The position numbers and the translations under genes are program-made. A DNA stretch of 64,000 bases from Gremmenia infestans (Eukaryota > Ascomycota > Leotiomycetes > Helotiales > Hamatocanthoscyphaceae): assembly GCA_032629725.1 (NCBI GenBank), contig JAFEVB010000023.1, positions 310,001 through 374,000 on the forward strand, read 5' to 3'. Every line of letters starts with the position of its first letter. The stretch's first letter is position 1. Below the pieces are notes generated by a model, which worked only from the letters and a program-made list of their open reading frames with translations, was not told the origin of the DNA and searched no databases. Of this stretch, positions 31,604 to 42,342 are shown in pieces.

Positions 31604-32746
31604 GATTGCTTGGTTGGAAGGGGTTCTTCTCAGAGTGTGGTCAGAATAAGGTAACGAAAGGTAGATTGACAATGGAGTATATTGCTAGATTAGTATCTAC
31701 GGAGAGATATATACTTTTTCACTGAATAATGCAGTTAATACCGCCATCCCTGTCACAATTCACCTCAATTCCGTGATTAAGCTGCCACGACCAAACTCAC
31801 CATCCCTGTCATAATTCACTTGATGCCGTGATTAAGTTGTACCAAGACTCAATTATCGATGGCGTGATGCAGTAGTAGACGCTTTGTTTGGTGGGGTACA
31901 GAGAGCACGTCAGTTTATAGCTGGTGCAAGCTCATTGCACGTGACAAGTCCTTTGTTGCAATATTATATACCTAGGTAGGCCTGTTGCATATCAATTGCA
32001 TACGTGGGAGCGAAACATTTGGTCAAAGGCGTTTCACAAGAATCCGGGGTGCAGAAATCTATGTTCGTCTCTCCGAAACTGGGAGATAAATGAAAGCAAG
32101 CCATACAAGTAAATGTTACCAAAGAACGAGTAAATTTGAAATTATACAAATCTGGACACCAGACGCTGTTACTACGATTGTACAGAGTAGTAAGTAGATG
32201 CTGGAGTGAAGATCCGGGGACTGATACTATGGAGAGTAGGTAGTTAATATCAACATGGCTTTTCTTCTTTCTCGGCAAGCACCGGGGAAGCGATGACCAT
32301 CTTTGACAATCTTTACATGGCACCCATGAGAGATGGCTTTAAGCATGCTTTCCAGATCTCAAGTGCCGGGTCTGAATGGAGCTAATTATCAGGTACAGCG
32401 AAAAAGTGAATGTCACGGCAAAAAGTGAATTTCTTAAGCTGGGCGACGCGAGGTCGGATACCAAATGTGGTGGTTGATGCCAGCCGGGGTACTAAGCACG
32501 CCATATTCGCGACTTATTGTTTCACTCGAAACTACCCCACCATTCCAACATATTCACCCCACCATTCCAGCATATTCACTTGATTGGTTTGTTCTGGCGT
32601 AGAAGTCCTATCTTCTTTACAGCAAATGTAGATGTAGCTTTCCACGACATGTTTCGTTCGACCTTCTTCATGCACTGACGCCAGGAGCAACGTCATCGAT
32701 ACAGTTTTCGCAATCATCTCAAAGTAACTTCAAAAATCCCTTCTAC
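31604..32746. other. Intergenic stretch, likely bidirectional promoter
   Basis: Lies between the divergent SfnB-like and reductase genes. It holds a short direct repeat (CACCATCCCTGTCA-AATTCAC at about 31740-31760 and 31798-31818), a TACCTAGGTAGG word at about 31970, and a repeated CACCCCACCATTCCA/CATATTCAC segment near 32530-32580. No gene seen. Confidence 0.55.
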
Positions 32747-34248
32747 TTGGCGTCATCAACGGGTGTCTACAACATGGCTGCCCCAACGTCGATGGAAATT
32801 TCTCAATCTCTAGAGCTGTTAACCCCTCCAAAAACCCCGCCTGCCGACAGCCAAGTGAAAGTCTTTCACAATTGGCCCGAGCCGGAAACAGAACCTGATG
32901 AAGTCCATTTCGAGATCCCCTGGAGCAATTATGTAGAGAGTGCCGATGATGCCGACGATTTCCATGTGCCACATCAGAACGTACTTCTTCTTCATGGCCC
33001 GAAACAGAAATACCAACATACAAAAAAACACCCAATCCCACGATTAGAAAATGACCGAGAAATGCTCGTTGAAGTTGAGGTTATTGGTTTGAACCCTATC
33101 GACTGGAAAGCCCCGTAGGTCGCTACGGAAAAAAACACCAGAGGCATTGCTAATAAGTATCTAGCGATTTCGGATTCGGCTTACCAGATCTGCCATGCAT
33201 CAGCGGACGCGATCTTGCCGGCAAGGTAGTAAAAGCCCCCAAGACCAATTCCCGCTTTGATGTCGGCGACAAAGTATGTACTGGGTCTCAAGACACTTGT
33301 TCACGGCTAATGTGAAGTAGGTAATGGCGATATCGACCGATTATCGAGACTCGCGAAAAGCAGCGTATCAACAATATGCGGCAGTGTCAGACTTCAATGC
33401 TTGTCGTTTGCCTAAAAATATATCCGCGGAGGAAGCTGCACCACTTGGCGTTGCCTTTGTTGCAGCTGCGCTGGCACTTGGAATATGTATAGGGATGGAT
33501 TTCGTGGTTACACATGATGGGCCACGCGGGCCAGATCTCCTCCGAATCGTACGATCGTTATCTCGGGACGCGTTGCCACAAGATATCCATAAAGAGTGCT
33601 TTGACGGTATCGGGGAGAACGAACGCGCGAGAGAAGGCGATTGGATTGCAATATGGGGAGGTGAGAGGCACCACTACTTCCGTTCGGATCGTACTAACGT
33701 ACACCACAGGCTCTTCTGCAACGGGCTGCTGCGCTATTCAACTCGCGAAACTAGCGGGGCTGAAGGTAATAGCTGTGATAGACGTTGCAAGAAGCGGAGA
33801 GCGCATGCTCACACACGGCGCTGACCTGCTCGTGGATCGACTGAATGAGGAGCGCGCCATCTCTATCGTGAAGGCCATCACCAAGGGAAGACTGCGCTTT
33901 GGGCTTGATACAAGAGGGAAAGACACTGCTGCACTACTTGCTGAAGCCATGCGAACTGAAAATGAAGGAGGGGATAGCAGGGCACATCTTGTTGGGCTAG
34001 TTGGAGTGCCAAAAACCGCAACGAAAGGGGTCGTGTACCATTCAGTCCCGATCAAGTCGTTCCACGAGGCTCCACAAGTTGGGGAAGGAATGATGGTCTG
34101 GTTGGAAAAGCTCTTGGAGCAGAATTTGATCTCGACACCCGAAATAGAGATTGCAGATGGCGGGTTGGAGGGCATCAATGCTGCACTCGATAGATTGAGG
34201 GACGGAAGTGTCAATGGCCCTAGAATCGTCGTGCCACTACGCTCCTAG
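32747..34248 (+). CDS. Medium-chain dehydrogenase/reductase, trans-enoyl-reductase-like
   Basis: Four exons, 451 aa from 32747 (442 from the inner ATG at 32774): ends at 33114, then 33165-33273, 33321-33660, 33710-34248; introns 50, 47 and 49 bp. The GroES-like part includes LVEVEVIGLNPIDWKAPDFGFG, CISGRDLAGKVV, and FDVGDKVMAISTDYRDSRKAAYQQYAAVSDFNACRLP. The Rossmann domain has WIAIWGGSSATGCCAIQLAKLAGLKVIAV and a C-terminal LVGLVGVPKT...GPRIVVPLRS. No structural zinc Cys cluster is present, fitting the zinc-free enoyl/quinone reductase branch (LovC-type trans-ER relatives). Substrate cannot be read from the sequence. It could be tied to the flanking sulfur genes or be a leftover secondary-metabolism enzyme. 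Confidence 0.82.
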
Positions 34249-34996
34249 AGGGAGATGGGCATGATGCTGGGCAGAGGGTTCATCATGTATAGAAGTAGAT
34301 AGAAGACAGACAGACACATATGGTGACATGAATGCTTCACGACGTCTCGGGTAATCCAATGCGATCTTGTGGTGTCGTGCAACATGTCCTTGCCTATTTC
34401 ACCAAATTTTGTTTAGACGCTTTTCCAAAAGCGGAATGGCGTCAAGCCGGCACTCGTTTCGTCTTCTTCTCTGACCCCTCGTTTATTTTCTATACCTCCA
34501 CACCCGCCGCTACAGACATTTGGGGAATACAATACAGTACAAATCTATCCTAGCCTTGACAAGTGATCTGCCCTCATTGTTTGGGTGATTGGTCTGATTG
34601 GTCTGATTGGCTTCCCTTTTCGTTCCTTGTCCTTGTCCTTGTCCTTGCACTTGCATCTTTTCTTTGCTCATTGCTCATAGTGGCATGGTATTGCACCATA
34701 ATGGCTCTTGAGTGTGGGATTTCCCCGGAGCACATCATCCATGCCATCCTTCCCATGCGACAACTACTTCGTAAATCACCATGTTGAATGCCCTTCCTTG
34801 TCTTGATACTCGTACAGTACAGTAGGTTGAGGGTCAATGATAACCCGGTGCAGCTAGGATAGCTTGGACCCCTCAAAATATTCTTGCTTCACTTTCAAAT
34901 GCTTCCATTGTTTCTGCTACCGTCGATAGTTCTGCAACCCAACGTAATTCCCCGATTTCCTACATCTTCTTCAAAGAGCACCATCCAATCTTCAAA
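34249..34996. other. Intergenic stretch with short microsatellites
   Basis: Promoter of the SfnG-like gene. Contains GATTGGTCT repeated three times (about 34587-34611) and TCCTTG repeated four times (about 34623-34650). No gene seen. Confidence 0.6.
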
Positions 34997-36646
34997 ATGG
35001 CAAGTGGTGCTTTCACAGATGACCAGCTTCAAGCTATCTCTGCCATTGTTCAACAGGCTGTTCTTCCTCTCCGAGAAGCCTCTGCAAGAAAGCAGCCTGC
35101 GACAAATGGCCTTCCTCAATCAGCGCAAACAAATGGCGTCAATGGATACCACTACACCGCCCCAGGAGATATCAACAACGCTCAAGACCGAGTCAAGTTT
35201 GCATATTGGGTACCCAATGTCTCCGGTGGTCTTGTCATCAGCAAGATCCCTCAGAGAACAAGGTGAGTGCACCTTTTGCTGTGTATTGAGTTGCCGCTTA
35301 TGTTTTGCTAGATGGGACTACCCATCCAATGTGAGATATGCACAGACTGCCGAGAATGTTGGCTTCGAGTTTGCCCTTACACGTAAAGATAACCCGCTCT
35401 TTGATTTTACCCTACCCCCTTCTATCATGTTTCGTCTTATGTACTCCAACTACTCCTGACATACTTCCTAAACTGGAAACATAAGCTTCCTCTGCTCTCA
35501 AAACACTCTTCAAGAGGAAATAACTAACTCCCCCATGATCTAGAGATTCGATTTATGTCGGGTTACGGTGCTGTAAGTCGCACCGCCTTCATACAATACG
35601 TATCAATGCTAAAGTTTGAGATTAGGAGAACCAGCATGAATCTGTTTCATTCTCGCAAGCCCTGCTCCATAACACGAAAAAGCTCAACGTCATTGCAGCC
35701 CTATTACCAGGGCCATGGAACCCAGCTGTGGCTGCGAAGCAAATTGCCAGCATCGATCATTACAGCAATGGCCGAATCTCTGTCAATGTCGTCTCAGGGT
35801 GGTTCAAAGCCGAGTTCACAAGTATCGGACAATGGTGGCTAGAACATGCCGAGCGTTACAGGTTCGTGTTCCAGACCTCCCGCGATATCGAAGCAAGCTA
35901 ATAATACACCTAGACGCAGTAGAGAATTCATCGAATGCCTAAAAGGAATCTGGACCACGGACAAGTTCAGCTTCAAGGGCGATTTTTACCAATTCCACGA
36001 CTACCCTCTTTCCCCCAAGCCTCTCGCCACCCCCGGACGCCCTCACCCCCTTATCTTCCAAGGCGGAAACTCCATTGACGCTCGTGATAACGGCGCGCAT
36101 GTTTCAGACTACTATTTCATGAACGGCAACACCCTCGAAGGATTCCAAGAGCAGATCGCCGACGTCAAAGCCCGAGCCAAGAAACTAGGCCGCGAAGACG
36201 AGATCAAGTTCGCCGTCAACGGCTTCTGCATCGTCAAAGAAACCGAGGCAGAAGCCATCAGGCTCCTGCAAGAAATCCAGGGCAAAGCCGACAAGGAAGC
36301 CGTAGCCGCTTTCGGCGACGCCGTCAAGCAGGCTGGTTCGAGTACCGGGAACAAGAAGGGCATGTGGGCTGATAGCAAGTTCGAGGACTTGGTGCAGTAT
36401 AATGATGGATTTAAGACCAAGTTAATAGGGACCAAGGAACAGATCGCCGATCGCATTCTGTTGCTTAAGAGTCTGGGTATCGATATCGTGCTGCTTGCGT
36501 TCCTGCATTATGAAGAGGATATCGAGTATTTTGGGGAGCAGGTCTTGACTCTTGTGAGGCAGCTGGAGAAGGAGGGACGCGGCAAGAATCAAGAGGATGA
36601 AATCGCGAGGACGGGTGAGGTATATAGAGCAAAGAAGGTAGTATAG
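34997..36646 (+). CDS. FMNH2-dependent sulfone/sulfonate monooxygenase, SfnG-like (luciferase family)
   Basis: Five exons, 444 aa: 34997-35262, 35312-35382, 35544-35572, 35626-35861, 35914-36646. The third exon is only 29 nt (IRFMSGYGA plus two bases). All junctions keep frame and conserved sequence: KFAYWVPNVSGGLVISKIPQRT, RYAQTAENVGFEFALTQ-IRFMSGYGA-ENQHESVSFSQALL, LNVIAALLPGPWNPAVAAKQ, GRISVNVVSGWFKAEF, GGNSIDARDNGAHVSDYYFMNGNT, and SKFEDLVQYNDGFKTKLIGT. The bacterial luciferase-like fold with this exact block order is that of dimethylsulfone monooxygenase SfnG and relatives, which release methanesulfinate using reduced FMN from a partner reductase. About 70 N-terminal residues are extra relative to bacterial enzymes. 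The substrate is inferred from family likeness only. Confidence 0.88.
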
Positions 36647-37512
36647 ACAGGCCGGGACTTTAATTTGCAAGTACAAAAGTATTTCTAATACATATTTCCA
36701 TGAGCAACAAGTGTTTTTCTTTTTTCAATCCACAGTTTCTCAAGGGCCTTCAATCTGTTCACTTGGCTCTGCTTAATCAGAGTTCAAACATACACATCTA
36801 AATCCCCGCTACATTATGCTCAAACACAGCCACAGCCACGGCACCTCCACCAGACACGATATACAGACCAGTACTACTCTTCCTATCCACTACTCCACAC
36901 GTACATACACAGTATATACATGAACCTCGCAAGGCCCACCAATCCCGCAAGTGTGACGCAAACCTACACCGTACTCTTATCTACAAAGCTCAACAGCGAA
37001 ACCGTGTACAGTAATAAGAATCTGTACTGTAGAACTGAGTCCTGAATAGCAGAAGATTCGACCGATCCCGAAATTCGAGCTGTTGTTGCTGTTGTTGTTG
37101 GTGACGAGAGAGTCCCTCACCCGGGCCCAAAAGGGGGTGGGGTAGTAAGCGAGGGAGGCTCGAGTGTTTTTATAGGATAGGATAGGCATTTATTATACTG
37201 TGTGGATGGGCGAGCTAGTTAAGGTACACAGCTAGAGTTTTGATGCGGAAATGCGTGGCAGTTGCCTGGCTGCAAGCAATGTCATATACTTGTAGCGTGT
37301 CTATGACAATCGGCCTTGAGGTAAATGGAAAGTAGATTCTAGTCTAGTTGTATTGAATGAATAAGTCGGATTCTTTAAATCAAGGCTTAAGTTCAGTGTA
37401 GACTAATATAGAAAAGAGAACTCGGGCGGGTATTGAAAACGATATATTCCAAATGTTACCAGTATACTTTACTTACAATCATGCCTCGTAATTTCATGAG
37501 ATCCCACCCTTC
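36647..37512. other. Intergenic stretch between convergent genes
   Basis: No gene seen. CA-rich around 36780-36960, with a short CTGTTGTTG run at about 37079-37100. Confidence 0.55.
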
Positions 37513-40500
37513 CTACTTCGGGGGCAAGACAAACCCCAGCTCATTCCTTCTATCGTCAACTATCCTTCCCCACTCCAATAATAACCTAAACATATAAATC
37601 TCCATATCCTCCTTTCTCAACACCTTTGAGGCCCAGTCTTTCCCCTCATCGGCAATCTTTCCCGCCTCTTTCTCATGCGCATACTCGCCACCCTTTCCCA
37701 ACCCCCCGAAATACGCGAGTAAGCTCCAGACATCATGCAGGCGCGTATCCACTGGCACATAGTCCTTCCAAGCCGTCAACCTCTCTTCAAACCATTGTCG
37801 GAAGGATGCAGCGCGGAATACTAGGCTGCTACTCTCCAAAAACGGCAGGAAACGTCCACTAAACCCAGCACCGTCAAAGTCAAACAGATATTTATATTTC
37901 CAGTGCTCCTGGAAGTCCACGGTGGAGGTATTGAAGTAGAACTCGCGGGCTTGAGCAGCACACTCTTTATCGTAGCATCGCACAGGCTTCCCTACGAAAG
38001 AAACGTCCATATTCGTTGCCGAAAGCACGCTAGATAGAGGAATTTTTCGATATGAATAATCAGTTCCCTGGGCATTATTTGGTAGGAGAAGATCAAGTTT
38101 GGTTGAGCCCTGGGCGTAATTTGCGTGGTGAACGAACCGCTGTCGTTGCATGCCTTCCCAATTATTAGCACCTGCATATCCTTCTGAGGTGGCGCCGCGC
38201 CAGAACACGGTTTTTTCTTTCTCGGAGAAGGCCATGCCTTTGGAAGAATCAAAGGTGACTTTATCCACGTAGTTCCAGGGAGAGGGGAAGACGATGTCGG
38301 AGAATCCTGGCATTTTAGATTGGGAGAAGATCGGAAAGAGGGATGTGGTCGGCTTGAATGATGAGGGGGAGAGATGGAACCCGTGCAGGTTTGCGAGGTC
38401 TGGTTGGTGGCATAAAGATCCAGACAAGGTCCAATTGCTCAAGAAAGGACCGAGAGCGTGTGGTGATGTGCAGTCTGCGCAGAAAAAACCTTTGTTCCAC
38501 CATGTTGTCTTCAGGCTGGGGGACTTTGGAGGGCACCCAATTATTCCATACTTCGTAAATGATGAAGCTATAGAGGCCTCGGCAAAATATTCCGATATTG
38601 TTTGAGGAGAATAGGGCGGTTCGGCTTGCATGTAAGTATCGGGCCATAGTTGATGAGTATTCGTACCGAAGGGCTGAAGATTCTTGCTCTCATTCAGCTG
38701 TCGTCTGGCCATTGTTCCTCTCTTTTTCAAGTCCTCCATTGCCCTCCACGGGACCGCCACACGGCACTCGTCATTGATGTTCATAGCTATGTCCATGTCG
38801 GGTAGCCATTGGGCGAATTTTTTGATTATTGAGCTTGTGCCATCCAATGACCAGCGATGTGTAGGTACTACGTGTGGTGTAAGCTGGCTTGTTCCGTTGG
38901 CTATTCTCAGGCCTCCGGCATCCGTCCAGGTTCTTTCGAGCATATGTGCTGTCATTTCTCGGATCTTAGCAGGTTCTACAGCCCAGAAAGGCAGCAGGTC
39001 ATTGTTTATCTGCTCAAAGTCGTCGATTATAAGAGAGCCCCGTGCGGTAGCATACTCGTACCACTTGTCGAAGTTAGGTGGTGGGGGAACTCCATAGCGT
39101 GATTGGTACTCATAAACAGCCTCTTCTAGTGACTGACTTGTTGCAGCTTGCTTTCGCCATTGATCGGATGTATGTTGAGCATTCGTCAGAAGGTAGTCAA
39201 TAGGATGCCGCGACAATTTGCTCGGATGCAAGATGAGCCATGAGTTTTTCGCGAGAAACAGCACCGTCATAAAAACGAAGAGGATCATTATGAATCTCGA
39301 GCATGATCCGTCAAGTGACATGGATCGTTGGCTCCTTGACGCCTCTCTCCAAAGCCGTACAATGCCGGCCATGGAAAGACAGGCAACTGAAGACAGGACT
39401 ACAGTGGACCGAGATGGACTAGGCCAGAATTCGGTAGTATGTGCAGAGAAATAAGAAGTGTAGATTGAAACACATGTCGCGACGGTGATTGGTATTGAAG
39501 GGCGAAGTTCGCTCATCAGATACCCCACAGAAGCAAGAAAACTTGAACCAAAGACAATTGCAAAAATTAAGTCAGATATGATTCTGGAATCCACATGGAA
39601 CGACCAGATCATATGTTCTGGGTTTTGCAAAATGAAGAGGCCTGCTTGCATAGAAAGAGCCCCGGCTGATATGAACGCCAGTCTACCTAGCAGTAGCTTC
39701 GGTCTGCTAGATTCAAACCCATCTTGAGCTATTGTCGAGAGACCGATGATAATACCAGCATCTAAGAACACCCCTAGGAACTGGGAAACCGGTACGAATT
39801 TACTCTCATAACCCGTTACGGGGCAGATGTATGTCGAGCGTTGTGTTGATGTGGAAAGAATAGCAAATGTTGAAATTGTGAAGACCCCAACTAAAAGGGC
39901 GTATCGCATGGCGTTTGATCTAGCGGTCTTCGATACCGCAGTGTTCGATTGCTGACCCGACGATGCATTGTCACTGATGGCTTCATAGAGAGAGAGGAGG
40001 AAGGGAAGGAATATCTGTTGTATGTTAGCGACCTAATTTGTACAGAAGGCGCAGTCGTGATAAATACCTCAACTCCAGCTAAAGAGCATTCTACATTGAG
40101 CATAACAAGCCGCAAGAGAATCACCCGGCAGAAAACGCACGCCACTATACGAGCAGAAAATACATGTTGACCGTAAATCTGCGTCACGTACTTAATCAAT
40201 CTCCGAATATTGGTTGGTGCTGGCTCGTGTAGTAAGCTTCCTTCGAATCGAGGTATCGGTAATACAGATTCCGCTGGGGCATATCGCCGCTTCCTATCCT
40301 TCGAGAGCCAGCCAAATGTCGTCCAGAACACTCCTGATAATAGCAGGATCCCAATCGAGAGGTGAAATGGTCGCTCTAGACAATGTTTTCAGTCGCACAT
40401 TCCAACACGAGATCTTAGGGGTTTGCGCTCACCAATGGCGGACGTTTTGTCGAAGTTCCATCTGCTGTAGATGGTGGTCGCTATGAGGATGCTGTATATA

Positions 40501-40527
40501 CAGAATTGACATCAGCTCTCCGGCCAT
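37513..40527 (-). CDS. GT90/CAP10-like glycosyltransferase with multi-pass N-terminus
   Basis: Main exon 40014-37513, preceded by 40375-40068 and about 40495-40433; introns 40067-40015 (53 bp) and 40432-40376 (57 bp). The N-terminal ~300 residues are strongly hydrophobic with several membrane helices (SIGILLLSGVFWTTF, FCRVILLRLVMLNV, ALLVGVFTISTFAIL and others). The C-terminal half is the GT90 (CAP10/LIPOPOLYSACCHARIDE-modifying) domain: KTVFWRGATSEGY, GMQRQRFVHHAN, YKYLFDFDGAGFSGRFLPFLESSSLVFRA, FRQWFEERLTAWKDYVPV, and GGEYAHEKEAGKIADEGKDWA. Relatives add xylose in Cryptococcus capsule and glycolipid pathways; the acceptor here is unknown. The first exon is unresolved: ATGGCCGGAGAGCTG (40527) leads into SILYIQ, but the continuation ILIATTIYSRWNFD is in another frame with no room for an intron, so the start may be elsewhere or the gene may carry a frameshift. 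Confidence 0.82.
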
Positions 40528-41016
40528 CTCTCGCGTTCTTCGGAGGGTTACAGTACCAGAGCACGGCCAGGGGGGCAGGTTGTTCTAGCACCATTTGGTT
40601 ATATTAACCGTCGCAAGCGCTGCTTCCATTTGTAGTCCACAGCTCCGTGTATGTCTTTGCTGCTTGCATCTGTGATGCTTTCGAAGATTCATACAACATG
40701 TATGTCAGAGACTCGAAGCGACAGAAATCTGCCCTCAATCGCTATGTATGTCGTAAAAGTGTTGCGCCTCATCGGCTGCGGCCTCGAAGTCTTGGCATTT
40801 GCTTCCTAAGGTTTGATTGGTTCAATGTTGTAGCGCTACTGTTGTAAGGTAATTCCCCGATTACCCGCAATTTTTCACCCAACTATTGAGGTAAATCTTG
40901 TACATTTATGTATAAAGTTTTATATATTATAAATCTATGGTCATTTTAGGTATATTAAAGCTGCGTACTACTCACAGGTGCTAGCTTTGGTTGCTAGCTT
41001 TGCGGCTAGTTTCCCT
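40528..41016. other. Intergenic stretch, no gene seen
   Basis: Short ORFs only. AT-rich from about 40900 to 40950. Confidence 0.5.
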
Positions 41017-41690
41017 TTATTTTGAAAGCACTTTTACTGTACTTGCGACTGTAAGACCCACAGCCGTCAAGGTTGGTGCCCCTACTATGTCAAAAATAGC
41101 CACATCAGCATTCCACTCATTTGCAAACCAGTTGCGGAGCTCCACCGCCAAAAGGGAATCCACGCCATAATGATACAAAGCTTTTCCTGGGTCGAGGTCT
41201 TCAAAGGGGACGGACAGCACCTTTGAGAGCTTGATGCGCAACGCGTCGAGAACCACTGCGCTGCCTTCGGCGATGGATTCGGCATTGCGGAATAGATCTG
41301 TATTATGAACTTTGTTCTTTGCTATCTGCTTATGAATAATATCAGTGTCTACCTGGTGCATTTGGCGGAAGGTGGTTTGTTCCATCCAGTATGGAATGGG
41401 CGTGTCCTTGGCTTTGAGTGCCGCTGGAACATCTAGTCCGCAACTCCATCGCCCACCATCAACCCCAGGTCCAGTGACTCTGATTTCTCTCCCCAAACCA
41501 CGCTATAGTGGGTGAGCGCATTCATGTATGTGTTACCAGAATCATGGTTCCCTTAACCAGGAAACCCAAAAACGCTTGGGGCTGAGGAGAGGAAAATCAT
41601 GAAATCCAGATTACGTGGAAGAAGGCAATGGAGATTCCAGAAGCCATGAACTTTGGGGTTTATACTAGGCTCCTAGTTTTCGTGGCTCAT
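41017..41690 (-). pseudogene. 3' relic of a highly reducing polyketide synthase (KR end plus ACP)
   Basis: Frame A contains the ketoreductase end: INPKVHGFWNLHCLLP, LDFMIFLSSAPSVFGFPG, a TAA (41553-41555) where the family has Gln-Ala-Asn-Tyr, then GNTYMNALTHYSVVWGEKSESLDLGLM and a TAG at 41433. A further TAG precedes it (41673-41675). Frame B (41496-41017) carries GLDVPAALKAKDTPIPYWMEQTTFRQMHQVDTD, a linker and a complete acyl carrier protein with the phosphopantetheine site YGVDSLLAVELRNWF. Between the two parts the ~80 residues usually present are missing. At least three stops and a frame change make it a pseudogene. The rest of the synthase (KS, AT, DH, ER) is absent from the window. The replaced Gln codons fit C-to-T change, as in RIP. 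Confidence 0.85.
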
Positions 41691-41699
41691 CCTTTCGAA

Positions 41700-42342
41700 T
41701 ATTCCATTCTATAGACATCAGTCAGTTATGTTAACGCTCAATTCACGTTCAAGCGACTCGAATCCATACTCTAAGTTCATAGTTCCCTGGATAGAACATC
41801 CAACAGAGTCACATCACATGCTGATGCCATGGCTCGTGGCATGAATGTCTCTGAAACCAGCATAAGCGAGTGTAAGTAACCATGCGGATTGACCCGGGGC
41901 TAGGTGGAGCACATTACAAGGGGGGCAAACTTAAAAAAAAACATTATAAACCTAGAGTTGGCAATATTGGCGTTATGTTTTCGAATATTCTCGACCAGAG
42001 CCTACTTGTGCCACTTATGCCGTTTCTAGACTTCCTATCATCGCATGGGTCATTTTATTTAGCTTGAACATGGCGATGTGTGGCCCCGTAAGTCAGATTC
42101 TTGCCCCCCCTTTTATCCTCGCTTAGCATATGTTTCAGTGCTGGTGGTGCCATGAACCCTGCCTTCACTTTTAGCAACTCTTGAAGCCTATAAAGAACAA
42201 TTTGGAGGCAATTATTGGCAAAGAGATTGATGACTTTTTGTGTAAGGCTAGCTACCTAGGTAGGTACATTGTGTTACTAATTTTGTTCCGACAAACGCTT
42301 TCCTATACTTTTCAATTATCTCCCTACTTCCAAGAAGCGAAA
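41700..42342. other. Intergenic stretch, no gene seen
   Basis: Upstream of the polyketide synthase relic and downstream of the P450. No further synthase blocks were recognised. It contains CTACCTAGGTAGGTAC at about 42251-42266. Confidence 0.5.
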
